Positions 12,060-23,837 of a stretch of DNA of 64,000 bases are shown piece after piece. Below the pieces are notes generated by a model. The model worked only from the letters and a program-made list of their open reading frames with translations, was not told the DNA's origin and made no database searches. Position 1 is the stretch's first letter; each line of letters starts with the position of its first letter. Both the position numbers and the translations under genes were made by a program. The stretch comes from Fremontodendron californicum (taxonomy: Eukaryota > Streptophyta > Magnoliopsida > Malvales > Malvaceae), in assembly GCA_030761205.1 (NCBI GenBank), contig JAULJL010000024.1, forward strand, positions 21,384,126 to 21,448,125, written 5' to 3'.

Positions 12060-13440
12060 AGTGTTAGAGTCCTGACTGAACTAGATGGCTTGGGAAGAGA
12101 ATAGTCTCTTTTCTAGTGAGAGTTTGAATATGATTCAAACATCCACTTCTCCAAAACCTTAAGGCAATTGAATGTGGCCTTAAACGAGCAAGGTTCGGCC
12201 AACAAACTAAGACTTAGTGCTTGGCCGAAACTCAAAGATTTGAGAGAGGAAGAGTTTTTCTTTTCTAAGGAGTTTCAAAACAGTTTGAACTCGACATCTT
12301 ACTCCCCTTGGCTGGCCAGTTTTATGTAGTTCCTCATAGAATAAAAAAAAATATTTTTTTCCTCTGAATAGAAGAAGTGAGACTTTTTGGCCAAACTAGA
12401 AAAAGAGCAAGCTGCCATACCTTTTCTTCCTACTCCCTTGTTTCCTACTTTGCAGCCGCACCTAATGAGAAATAGTCCATCCTTGTGAGGTTTGGCCACC
12501 TCTACGTTCAAGCATTTACGTGAAACGTAGAGGTGGCAAAATCGACAGGCAACCATATCCTAAGGACTACACTAGTCCTAAGTTCAAGCATTTTAATGGT
12601 AAGATTGGTGATGCTCGTGAGCATGTGATGAAGTTCGTGAAAACGTTGCAGTAGATGGTTTGGAGATAACTTGAAGTTGAAGAAATTTTCTGTCTTTTAC
12701 TTTAAAGACATACACCTGTTATGTCAATTTTACTCCTGATTCTATTCATGGAGTTAGATGTGCATGATATTTGGGGAGAAGTTCTTTTCCACTTAGGAGA
12801 ATGTTACTTTAATTGATCTAGGGAGATCAGAGCACCAAAAGTCAAAAAAGAATTTTATGGAGTATATCCAATGCTGTAGGGAAAAGGTGTTGGGACATTC
12901 AAGATTCACATGATGAGAATGAGCTAATGAAGGTCTTTATACAGGAAATATTTGATTAGTATAGTGTGCATCTAGATAACTTGCCTCTTCCAACGTTTGC
13001 TACCTTTGTTAAAACTGCGAGAATAACCAATAACATTATTCTTAGTCAAAGGGGAAGTAATCGATTTTTGTAGAGAAATACTTCTATAGTGAATGCTACC
13101 GAAGGAAAAGAAAGGGATATGAGAGATTCGTAATAACCCAACATGCGTCCTAGGAGGAAGAACCCAAGAATGGGACGGGATGATGTGATTGATACTCACC
13201 ATTCTCAGAATAAACCGAGTGAAAGCCAACGGATCAGGGATGACAATATAAACCTGACATATATTCCTGACCACCAACAACATAAGAGAAAGCTTGTCCA
13301 AGATATTGTGATTTTCATTGGATGGTATGTCATCCAGTTATATAATGTAGAAACCTTCGTAAAATTTTTCATCAAAGAATGCAAGCAAGAGAGTTAGTGA
13401 TTGGCAATGATAGGATTCAGAACAATTCCAGCTCACCAAA
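12060..13440 (+). pseudogene. Relic of a Ty3/Gypsy gag gene
   Basis: Plus strand. From 12553 the broken frames read PYPKDYTSPKFKHFNGKIGD then AREHVMKFVKTLQ, later FGEKFFST, ENVTLIDLGR, DIQDSHDENELMKVFIQ and LDNLPLPTFATFVKTARITN, with stops and frameshifts between. These words are the order seen in a common plant Gypsy gag (capsid) family. A basic tail (MRPRRKNPRMGRDD) lies at 13143. The 12060-12550 part has no clear match but reads as the upstream part of the same element. No LTRs or pol remain beside it. The Copia element borders it directly at 12059. Confidence 0.7.
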
Positions 13441-14015
13441 ATCCATGTGAATGCTATTTATCCATGCTAAACGAGATTATTCTTTTTCTACCAATAGTCA
13501 ATCTGAAGTACAAGCTATTGCAAGCTGTCTCATGAACACACCAAACTTTATACATTTCTTGATTAGCTTGGATTTTCGAAAAAGTCAAAGAAAGAGATAG
13601 ATGTGGCACTCGTTAAGATAGCTGGAGAATAGTATAGTACGAAAAATCAACACTAAAGACATAATTGCAATATGTTAAATATTAGACCTACTTTTTAAAA
13701 TTTTAATATTTTTATAATATTTCACGTATTGATTAATTTTTTATTTTTATGTTAAAATAAATAAATAATGATAAATATAAATATAGTAAAAGAAAAAAAT
13801 TTGATGAATAATAGTCTGACCCGGACATAGCGGGGCCAGATTCTAGTTTTAGTTTAAAAGTAACATCAAGATTTTAGGAGTGAACATCCATGACTTGACT
13901 AAACTCCATACACCACTACATGGAACATGATTCTTCCATGAATACGATTAAATGGGGGGATCAAATAGGACAAGGTCAATCAATTCATCATCTTGGATTT
14001 AATCCATTAAATGGA
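13441..14015. other. Intergenic, no gene seen
   Basis: AT-rich sequence, including a very AT-rich patch at 13670-13800. I see no coding frame and no clear repeat structure. Confidence 0.5.
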
Positions 14016-14025
14016 TTTAATTTTG

Positions 14026-14979
14026 GGATAATGTCATGAATGGCTTATGAAGTTTATCAAATTTATCAATATAGTACCTACACTTTAAAATTAACACCTT
14101 GCTATTGTAGTACCTGTCAGTAACACCGTTAAATATTGATTACGTGACTTTTTGTATTCAATAAAAACTTGACACGTGGCACCATATAATGATGCCACAT
14201 GTATTAACTAAAAAATTATTTTTTTATTTTTATTTTTAAAAATAAAATTAAAATTATTTTAAAATATATAATGATGACACGTAACACCATATAATGATGT
14301 CACGTGTATTAACTTTAAAAAAAAATTAATAAATATTTTTTTAAAAATTTAAAAATTTTAAAAAATAAAATATTTTAATTTCATATTTTAATTTTTATAA
14401 TTTTTAATAAATATTTTTTAAAAGAATTAAAATAATTTCATAATTAAATTTTTGTAATTTTCAAAAATAACTTTTTTAAAAAATATATATTAAAAAAAAT
14501 TAGATATTATAAATGATTTAACAAGTAATTTTAAAATATTTTATATTTTAAAAATAATTTTAGTTAAATATTTTAATTTTGTAATTTTTTAAATTTAAAA
14601 AATATAATTTAATTTTACAAAATATAATTTTAATTTTTTTTTATTTTTTTAATATAATTTTTTTTAAAAAAATAGATATTAATTTTTAAAATTATTTTTA
14701 TATTTTTATATTTTTAAAATATTTTTAAAATAGTTTTTCTTTTTTAATTTTTTTTTAACAAAAATTAAGATATTAATTTCTAAAAAAAAAATCAGGTGCT
14801 GCCACGTGTCATCACTTGATTGATCAATTCCACATCATCATCTATATTTAATAGTGTTAAGTCAGAGTACCATGTTGATACACGGTTTGATAATACAAAT
14901 ATCACATTGAACATTTTTAAAATATAGATATTATATTGACAAATTTGATAAACTTTAAAAACTATTCATGACATTATCC
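14026..14979. mobile_element. Mutator-type MITE (non-autonomous, 954 bp)
   Basis: Terminal inverted repeats begin GGATAATGTCATGAAT and match the reverse complement of the right end over roughly 65 bp (continuing AAAGTTTATCAAATTTRTCAATAT). The flanks are TTTAATTTT at 14016-14024 and again at 14980-14988, a 9-bp target duplication (10th base differs), as expected for Mutator-like elements. The interior is extremely AT-rich with two copies of a CACGTGGCACCATATAATGATG-like segment (14174 and 14278, the second changed to ACACGTAACACC). No coding capacity. Confidence 0.8.
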
Positions 14980-14989
14980 TTTAATTTTT

Positions 14990-15814
14990 TGGTTCTAAAT
15001 TACTTTGCTGAAATCATTTTGATTTTGGGTTTGTGGAAATTCAAAGTATTTATCTTTTGTTTTTTTGTATTGCTTTTTTATTTGAAAAATGAAAAATTCG
15101 AATCCTACTCTTAAAAAAACTTAAAGATGTTTTGAGTATAAAGCGTGATTTTTACATTGAATCAAATACTCAATCATTGAATCAAATACTCAAAATATAA
15201 TTTTATTTATCTATAATCTATTTCGAATCCAAAAATACAAAGGACATGAGAAAAAAAAGATGTTTTGAGTATAAAGCGAGAAATTCCAACCACAGTACAA
15301 CTTGACAAAGGTGTTGGCATGACAGTAAACCAATTCAAAAACCGAGTTACTCATCCAATCCGATAAATTCAATCTAAATTGAATGAAATCTAAATAAAGA
15401 TTTTTTCAATTCAGATCTGAATCACTATTCATTTTAATTATAAAAAAATAAATAAATATTAATATACAACTAATTTTTTTTTAATATTTTAATTTAATAA
15501 TAAAACAAAAAATTTTAACTACAATCCGATCCGGTCGTGGACAGGTTTACATGCTAGCTCTACCTTTCCAAATTCCAATATTTATCGAAGAAAATGCATC
15601 GAAACCTTACAATTTCTTTCATATCAAGGTATAGAACTACTTTTAAATAAAATTTTCTAATCACGTTATTCAGGTAATTAGAACAGATATAACAATCTTA
15701 TCATTACAGTTCTGTTCTTCACGAATAATATGGTTTGCTTTCTACTTTAGAAAATTTACACAGAAATGATTTTTCGAGCATCTTAATATTTAATATCTAT
15801 CTATGCCTTTGCCA
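14990..15814. other. 3' flank of the VPS2-like gene
   Basis: AT-rich DNA downstream of the stop codon of the minus-strand gene. The 3' UTR must lie here (below 15815) but I see no decisive polyadenylation signal among many AATAAA-like words. A duplicated phrase, ATTGAATCAAATACTCAA, occurs near 15160 and 15178. Confidence 0.5.
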
Positions 15815-18800
15815 TCAAATTCGGCGAAGAGAGGCCAACCTTGTCTCAAGATCATCAACATCTGTGGATTCAGACCTGCAAATAACAAAGTAGATGATCC
15901 AGTTAGAGACATCTTTGGTTGCACATATCTCCCTACTGCATGTAGGGAGAACAAAGGAAGAACTATCTGCTATGAAGCACGGACACTCCATTCAGGAGCG
16001 CATACCTGTATCGAACACATGTCTCATACGAACAAGGTTCCGACTCGACAAAATACATGTCGGACACGCGAGAACATATCAAAAATATAAAAATTCGGAT
16101 ACGGTCAAAACATGATCAAGACACGTCCGGACACAAGATGAAGGTTTGTTTTTGCATTTTTTAAAATCTGAAATCAACTATCAAGAGCAAAAATCCAAAT
16201 CAACCCACATTAAAATTTGATATTTTGAACCCAAATAATGATATTAATATAATTAATAAGCTATTTGCATGTTAATATTTGATTGAAAAGTATCGATTTT
16301 TCATTTTTAGTTGTGTCCTACCGTACCTGTGTCTAAATTTTCAAGAAATTCCTATGTCACCATATCCATGTCGTACCCATATTGCGTGTTCATTTTTGTG
16401 CTTCCTAGACTATCTGCTTCTTATTTACTCCAATATAGTAAACCTAACCTAATCAATGAAGGTTTGTTTTTGCATTTTTTAAAATCTGAAATCAAATATC
16501 AAGAGCAAAAATCCAAATCAACCCACATTAAAATTCGATATTTTGAACCCAAATAATGATATTAATATAATTAATAAGCTATTTGCATGTTAATATTTGA
16601 TTGAAAAGTATCGATTTTTCATTTTTAGTCGTGTCCTACCGTACCTGTGTCTAAATTTTCAAGAAATTCCTATGTCACCATATCCATGTCATACCCATAT
16701 TTGCGTGTTCATTTTTGTGCTTCCTAGACTATCTGCTTCTTATTTACTCCAATATTTGATAAGCTATTTGCATGTTAATATTTGATTGAAAAGTATCGAT
16801 TTTTCATTTTTAGTCGTGTCCTACCGTACCTGTGTCTAAATTTTCAAGAAATTCCTATGTCACCATATCCATGTCATACCCATATTTGCGTGTTCATTTT
16901 TGTGCTTCCTAGACTATCTGCTTCTTATTTACTCCAATATTTGCATGTTAATATTTGATTGAAAAATACCGATTTTTCATTTTTAGTCGTGTCCTACCGT
17001 ACCTGTGTCTAAATTTTCAAGAAATTCCTATGTCACCATATCCATGTCGTACCCATATTTGCGTGTTCATTTTTGTGCTTCCTAGACTATCTGCTTCTTA
17101 TTTACTCCAATATTTGCATGTTAATATTTGATTGAAAAATACCGATTTTTCATTTTTAGTCGTGTCCTACCGTACCTGTGTCTAAATTTTCAAGAAATTC
17201 CTATGTCACCATATCCATGTCGTACCCATATTTGCGTGTTCATTTTTGTGCTTCCTAGACTATCTGCTTCTTATTTACTCCAATATTTGCATGTTAATAT
17301 TTGATTGAAAAATACCGATTTTTCATTTTTAGTCGTGTCCTACCGTACCTGTGTCTAAATTTTCAAGAAATTCCTATGTCACCATATCCATGTCGTACCC
17401 ATATTTGCGTGTTCATTTTTGTGCTTCCTAGACTATCTGCTTCTTATTTACTCCAATATAGTAAACCTAACCTAATCAATGATATAGGATTACAACTACT
17501 ATAGCAATTATTATTAGATCAATTTTTAGTCTAGACTGCAATTAGCATAAGATGATTAAATATATAAATTATACAGTGGAAAATCTCATGACATAATCAT
17601 AAAGCATGACCTCCATATCATCGGACAACCCTCTACTCTTAGAATTTATCCATTATTCATTTTTCTTGTAAGAAAATAAATCAACAAACTACATCTGTAC
17701 CACTAAGATGGCCCCATGTCACCAACACAATTGGGCATCCTCGGTGTGATAGAATCCATATGCAGCCTTAGTAGTTCAAGTAATTAGCTCTAACTTTCAT
17801 TTTGGTATTGAGTTTCACGATGAACAAATTCATTTAGTAGTCTAATTCCATTTTGATTTTGCATTTAATCATGTGATATGGATTTGAAGTTTTTGTAATT
17901 TATTGTTAGGTTAGGGCTTCCATTGGCTGACAGGCATAATGGCACAACCAAAAGGCTCTGATATAAAGAAAAGGGCATTAATGTTGATGGGGAGGGTTTT
18001 TTTTTTTTTTTTTTGGAATAAGTGGGAGTCTAAACTATGGAATATACAGTACTCCGTTGTGAATAAGTGGGAGTCTAAATTCATTTAGTAGTCTAATTCC
18101 ATTTTGATTTTGCATTTAATCATGTGATATGGATTTGAAGTTTTTGTAATTTATTGTTAGGTTAGGGCTTCCATTGGCTGACAGGCATAATGGCACAACC
18201 AGAAGGCTCTGATATAAAGAAAAGGGCATTAATGTTGATGGGGAGGGTTTTTTTTTTTTTTTTCTTTTGGAATAAGTGGGAGTCTAAACTATGGAATATA
18301 CAGTACTCCGTTGTGAATGATGATACAAAAAAAATGCTCAACTTTTTTGCACTTTGATTAAGAGAAGCAAATCTACGAGGATATTTTAGTGCATAACAAA
18401 AAAATTTCAAATATAATAGAATTATGAAGATTTGGCGCAGGAAAAGTCATACATACCTAGCATTAACCTTGGGAGCAGTATTCGTTGATGCAATCCGACC
18501 CCTTGGAGCTGAAGATAACTGTTCGAAGAATGGGGAAAGATTAAGCATTTATGTACACATTCTTGCAATTAGAAAAATGTAACATATCATGCAAATTTTT
18601 TTATAACATCAATTTCAAGAATCCAACCTGAGAAGCAATATCCACACCAATCTCATCAAGCACCTGATAATCAACTATATAAGTTAGAGTTGTAGGGAAA
18701 ATTTGAATAGGAACTATGCCAATAGAACTAAAATGAAATTAAAAAAAAAAATGAATAGATAAAATATCTCACCTGGTTCGTGAGCTCCTCTGTTTCCTCT

Positions 18801-21127
18801 TCAGCCTCATCTTTATCTAATGTTTCATCAATAGCTTCTGACATCATCTCTATCTGCAAAAAGAACAAGCAGACAACCATTACTAAAAGAGCCTATATTA
18901 CAAGACATACTAGACACCAACAACGAAAAGAAAATGCCACTCTCAAAAAAGTGACCAAGCTCTAAGTTTCTCTCGCAAAGATTTCAATATGAAACAAGAA
19001 GGAATGCATCTTTGCACTGAGGACAAAGTGAACAAATCTAATTAATTTTTAGAAATAAGTGCCTTATTCAGGAGACTTGGTTATTTTTAGTCTACATTGC
19101 AACACTTTCAAGGTACCATTACCAGGTATTATAGCTATCAAGGCAGAAAATTATATGTGGCAAAGATTCTAAAACTGAAAGTAAAAAAATTCCAAGAAAA
19201 CAAAGAGTATTACCGTCATGTCCATTTGTGCTGACTGCTTTTGGAATTCTTTTATTACTTTTGCTTGCTTTGCAGGAGCCATTTGCTGCAAAAGGGCAAA
19301 AAATGCAATGATTGATAACCATCTAACCCCTAAGGAATAAGAACAAGAAGCTGCAATGAACCATACTGTAGAAACAAAACATGCATGTATAATGTTTTCC
19401 AGTATATAATCTTCTTTTCCAATTAGATCACTGACTCCTTATTTTTAATTCGATAAGGACTTCATGGTTGATAAAAACAACAATGTATAACATTTTCTAG
19501 TGCAAGGATTAAAATGCATACCTTGTTCATCGCCACCATTGCCTTAGTTGCACCTTTCATTCCTGTAGATATTGAGGTACTGGCATATAATGCCTGTGAA
19601 AATATAAAATGAGATATTTAAATTAATAGTGATACAAACTTTAATCAACCTAACAACCAATTTTTTTATTGTAGAAACTCAACCTGTGTATGAGTTGTGA
19701 CACCTCTAATTTGGGCACGACTCCCCTGCAAATTAGTTATTTGTTGCCGCAGTCGTACAAGCTGGCGAGCTAAAATTCTAGTAGCAGCCTAAGAAACACA
19801 TAGGAAATTAAATACAAAAGAACAAGCTGAGAGTTTGGGGAATTAATGGTATCACTTGAGCAAACTCCAGTGGCAGAGCTCTTGATAAATACAGCAATGT
19901 GTCTTAATGAACAAACAAATTCCATAACATACAGTGAGGTGTTTATGGATCTTTTCATGATTTGACATTACACAATGGTAAGATTTAAAGTTCTGCTTCC
20001 AGTAATGACCAGGTGTGCATTTATTCCACATCCTGAATGTTCAAGATAGACAACTCAAATACTGAGGAAAGGCAATTCAAAATCTGCATATTTTATCTTA
20101 CGACTTGTTTATATCGAAAAGATTAAAGATGGTAGCACTTCCCCAAACAGAAAAGCCCCAAGATAAAAACTATAAGCCCGGTTGTGCAACTTTTATAGTC
20201 TTAACTCATGCAAAATGTTTCAGCCCCAAAAGCTGCTAATAATTAACACATGCACCTGTTACATAGCAAATGACAGGATTTGATAACACAATGCTACTTG
20301 AACTAAGCACACACAGTAAATGGGTTTATGCCCAAAACTTGAGCCTCAATACAGTAATTACCAACATTAAAATAGCCTTAACTAAATTTAGGCAAAGTAA
20401 ACAGACTTGATAGGTATGTCATCAATACTTCACCATTAAAACTTATTTCGTTTTTCAACTAAATTACAGCTTATCTCTATATGACTATATGGCTTGAAAA
20501 ATATCACAAGCACTGAAGCAATTTCTTTGAAACTAGTATTAACTTGCCTCGTTTCCAGTTTTGGCCGTCTTCTTGATCTCTGCCACCAATTTCTTTTCCT
20601 CCAGCTGAAGAGATGCAATCTCCCGTTCAATGCCTAAAAAAACCAAGAAAAGTATTAGAGCAATCTAGATTAAAACAGACATGAGCGTTATTTTCAACTC
20701 TAGCTGAACAATAGGAGAACAAAGGAAAAGGCCACAGTTTGAAACATCAAAATAAACATAGGATTGCATTTTGGAATTCCCTAGAAATACATGTAATGAC
20801 ATTTCCGCTTCAATGGAGGAAGAATGAACAAACTTCAGTGTAAAATCTAAGAAGCAATTTTGAATGTGAAGTCTAGAAACCTAAACCCAAACATACCTCG
20901 GGTTGCAACGGCCATTTCTCTCTTGCTCGTCCGCAAAGCATCTGGAAAATACAAAAATTACAAATTAAAAAAGGAAAAAAAAAAAAAACTGAAACAGATT
21001 TTGGAGAGAAATGGAGAAATTTCAGTGAGATCCCAAAATGCTAAATTAAAAACAAAAACAAAACTAAGAACGTATTGCAACAGTCTGAAATACCTTTGGG
21101 AGATGTTTTCTTCTTGAAGATATTCAT
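15815..21127 (-). CDS. VPS2.2: ESCRT-III subunit VPS2.2/CHMP2-like (ten exons)
   Basis: Minus strand. Exons: 21127-21094, 20941-20897, 20633-20548, 19788-19684, 19593-19522, 19285-19214, 18853-18773, 18663-18628, 18518-18457, 15875-15815; 654 nt, 217 residues, all joints in frame. The protein starts MNIFKKKTSPKDALRTSKRE and ends with the MIT-interacting motif DDLETRLASLRRI. Between them lie the helical core (LARQLVRLRQQITNLQGSRA, MKGATKAMVAMNKQMAPAKQ, MTIEMMSEAID) and an acidic stretch (DKDEAEEETEEL). Family knowledge: Snf7-domain proteins of this type polymerise on endosomal membranes, and the C-terminal motif recruits VPS4/SKD1 and other MIT proteins during multivesicular body sorting. Plant VPS2.2 is about 220 residues, so the length fits. 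All introns are GT-AG except intron 3 (GC-AG). Intron 9 is 2.58 kb and full of repeats. The paralogue assignment (VPS2.2 rather than VPS2.3) is less certain. Confidence 0.93.
16141..17460. repeat. Tandem array: two 318/~300-bp and four ~173-bp units
   Basis: The first unit starts at 16141 (AAGGTTTGTTTTTGCATTTT) and recurs at 16459, 318 bp later. After that the array continues as shorter units, with the word GCATGTTAATATTTGATTG at 16267, 16585, 16770, 16943, 17116 and 17289; the last three spacings are 173 bp. The short units are almost identical to each other. Each contains CCTACCGTACCTGTGTC and CCATATCCATGTC. The repeated short frames in it arise from the repeat and are not genes. Confidence 0.9.
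17828..18310. repeat. 251-bp tandem duplication with poly-T tracts
   Basis: ATTCATTTAGTAGTCTAATT starts at 17828 and again at 18079. The two copies run in parallel through CCATTGGCTGACAGGC, AATGTTGATGGGGAGGG, a run of T residues (near 18000 and 18250) and GGAATAAGTGGGAGTC. They differ mainly in the T-run length and isolated substitutions. Confidence 0.9.
19789..20547 (-). other. Intron 3 with a GC-AG splice pair
   Basis: On the minus strand the exon ends AACGAG and the intron starts GCAAGT; the acceptor is TTTCTTAG/GCTGCTACT. Only the GC donor keeps the conserved reading GNEAATRILARQL; using the nearby GT would create a stop. AG/GCAAGT is the known consensus of U2 GC-AG introns. Confidence 0.85.
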
Positions 21128-22184
21128 ACTAAAATGACTGGTTTTTTTTTTCTTAAAAAAAAAAAAAAAAAAAAGAAAACCCTAAGAATCTAATAGTGAT
21201 GTGAGAGCGAAAAGAATCTTATTTTTTAGGAAATCAATCAAATCTTGGCTTCCCTAAAACCCTTTGAATGGAAACGGAACTGCAATTAATATGCAAAAAA
21301 AAAAGAGAGAGTGGGAGTGTGTGAGCGCGTGAAAGGACTCGGCCTCGGGGAGCGTGCTACTGCTGCGCCTCTTCTACTCATCCAACGGTACGCCTTATAG
21401 TGGGCCTCGCACCGCAAACTAGCCGTTACAAAGCCTTTTTTTTCTTCCTATTTTTAATTCATTAGATTAAGAGAAATTATCAAATATCAATATATCCATA
21501 TTTGACTAATAATATTGTTTTTTTCCCTTTGCCATTAAGAAATAGATTTTCTATTTTTTTATTTAAGGTGGTATTTACCGACATTAGTTAAAAATTATTT
21601 AATTATTAAATTTAAAAAATGCATTAATTATAAATTTTTTTTATATATATATTTTTTTATATTTGAAATTGTGAGAATTTGATCCCATAAATATCACTTT
21701 AACTAATGTTATTAAACATTAATTAAAATATTCTTATATTTAATACATCATTTTATTAAATTTAAAAAAAAAAATCATTGATTATGTTTTTTCATATGCA
21801 ACCTTCATTTATAAATAAATATAAACACACACATGCATACAAACTTTTTTTAAGAGTTTGAATACATAAAACTTATGTAGATAATTGGGACAACCCTGTC
21901 TGTTGGATGCTCCTATCTCTGGAGGTGTTGTAGCTGCAGAAGGTGACATATTTAGGTCCCATTTAGCATTGATGTTGGCATAAATTTTAAAATTAAAAGT
22001 TGTGTTTTACTGCAAACGCAATGCTAATCAGATAAAAATTTTGGTTTTTGCAGTTTAAAATCATAATTTGACAACCCAAACAAAAAAATTAAGAATATAA
22101 ATATTTTAGACTTTGAAAGCTGACTTTTGAATAAAATAACTTTATTATCCCCAAATCTCTAAGTTTTTACTATTTTAAACATAT
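21128..22184. other. Upstream region of the VPS2-like gene
   Basis: It holds the 5' UTR and promoter of the minus-strand gene, with A/T runs at 21138-21176 and a GC-richer patch at 21310-21430 (GTGAGCGCGTGAAAGG, GGGCCTCGCACCG) that probably contains the start site. Beyond 21440 the sequence is AT-rich with no gene visible. Confidence 0.5.
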
Positions 22185-22189
22185 ACATT

Positions 22190-22722
22190 TGTTGATGTCT
22201 TTTTGGGTGTTTAGGTGGTTGTCTTGATGGTGTGTAGGGAGGAGGCCGAAGGATGATGGTTGAGAGGGAAAAATGGGCAGAGCAAAGGTATTTTTGGGGT
22301 TAAGGTCTCTAGTCTCTCTTTGTTGGCCTTTGGGAGGTTATTTATACTTTTACCAATGGGTCATCGGTCGCCTGTGTTATAACCTAGTTGGGGGTTAATG
22401 GTCGATAGTATGATTGTCGTAGCATAGTGGTCGAGGTCTCACGTGGGTTCTGAGATGATGGGTGGCGATGTGATGCTAAAATGGCTATCAGGGAGGTCAC
22501 ATGGGCTTTCGAGCTGATAGGCGACGATATGACCCCGGGATATTAAGGATCGCCTACGTGTGCCTCGAATGATGAGTTGGGATAGAGGGCCTAATGCTGC
22601 TGGGATTTTCTATTCATGGTTCAAGGCTTGGCGAGCTCTAATTGGTTTAAGTCTTGGTGAGCCCAGTTGGCTTAGGCCTCTGTCCATGATTCAAGGCCTA
22701 AAGGGCCCTAATCGGTTTAACA
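22190..22722 (-). repeat. 3' LTR of the Tat element
   Basis: Plus-strand reading TGTTGATGTC..GGTTTAACA; 533 bp, direct repeat of 36362-36894. It carries a minus-strand TATAAATA at 22339-22346. Confidence 0.93.
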
Positions 22723-22735
22723 ATTGCCCTCCAGG
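22723..22735 (-). other. Polypurine tract of the Tat element
   Basis: On the minus strand CTGGAGGGCAAT directly precedes the 3' LTR start TGTTAAACC. It is the purine-rich stretch in the expected place. Confidence 0.65.
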
Positions 22736-22988
22736 TGAGGTGGGGGTCATAAAGTGGTCGTCGGCGAGCCTGTTGAGTCCAGGTGTAATATGAATGGTGG
22801 CGAGTACTTTGTCTTGGTGTTTTAGTTGTGTTGTTTTTAGCGGGAAAGTGCCCGTCAGTTTACATACCTCGGGTAGCTAGGCATTAAAGTGTAAGGTTGT
22901 TTTATACGAGGCGTTGCCATGTGTTGAGCGCTGATTGGTAGGACATACGATTTCTACGAATTTTTGTGCACGCATTAATTACTTTGGG

Positions 22989-22996
22989 TATAAATA
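22989..22996 (+). promoter_or_regulatory. TATA box for the antisense ORF
   Basis: TATAAATA followed by GGGGGGATTTTGG lies on the plus strand about 95 bp before the first ATG (23084) and about 210 bp before the ATG at 23201. It is outside the LTR and oriented against the gag-pol transcript, so it could drive the antisense ORF separately. Confidence 0.55.
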
Positions 22997-23837
22997 GGGG
23001 GGATTTTGGAGGGGTTTGCTACTTTGTGTTCTTAGTGTCGAAATTCTGTCAAATTTCATCGGAGCTATTGTGTTGTTACGATTGTGATTGTGTTTTGCTC
23101 GCTAAGGGTTGTCCGGAGGTTTACTAGGTATTTTTTATTTCTTTCTTATTTTTCGTTTTTATTTTGTTTGGGTGGTCGTTTCATACCTAAGTATTATAGA
23201 ATGGTGATTACTGATAGTGAGGGTTCGAAGAATTTAAAGAGCAGGTCTTGGGTTAGTGGGGCTGAGGAGTCGGAGATGACGAATGTGAGCCAGGAAATTA
23301 AAGAGGGTGCTCGATTTGTTGCTGGTCTTGGTGCTGAGGGTAGTGGTGGTAGTGGGGTGGTTAGTGGTGATGCCATGGCAGTCACCGCTCCTGATGCCGA
23401 GAGGAATGTCGCGGGGCTCTTTAGAAGGTCTGGGATGATGACGATCCCTGTGATATTACCTACGGGGAGATGGAGTTATGCCTACAGGTTAGGGGCATTA
23501 GCCTTCCAAATTATCGTTATAAGTTTGTTGTGCCCGAGGCAGGTCGTCTTGCGAGCCAGGTGATGAATAGCGGGCGAGATGTGTGCTTTTATGTGCACAT
23601 GTTCGAGGGTGGTTTTTATATTCCACTGCATCCGTTTTTTGCAACTTGTTTGCAATTATACGAGGTTGTCGCTTCCCAGTTGACAAGGATGTCATGGCCA
23701 TTCATGGTGTCGTTTTTTATAGATTGCTCTGAAAGGAAGCAAGTTCCTATTGTTCCCACCTTTCACAACCTGTACCAGTTAAAAATTTTGGGTCACCGCT
23801 ACTACTTCTCCGCTTGGAAGAAGAAAGTGGTGGTGAA

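Larger units (their letters stand above)
15876..18456 (-). other. Intron 9 of the VPS2-like gene, repeat-filled (2581 bp)
   Basis: The donor is AG/GTATGT at 18456 and the acceptor TTTGCAG at 15876. It contains the 173/318-bp tandem array (16141-17460) and the 251-bp duplication with long T-runs (17828-18310). If the intron were retained, translation would stop three codons after exon 9 (R-Y-V-stop), giving about 200 residues without the MIM helix. Confidence 0.85.

Noticed and set aside
16311..17504. Repeated small frames of 60-80 codons with nearly the same protein
   Set aside because: They are the 173-bp repeat read in one frame and lie inside intron 9 of a gene on the other strand.
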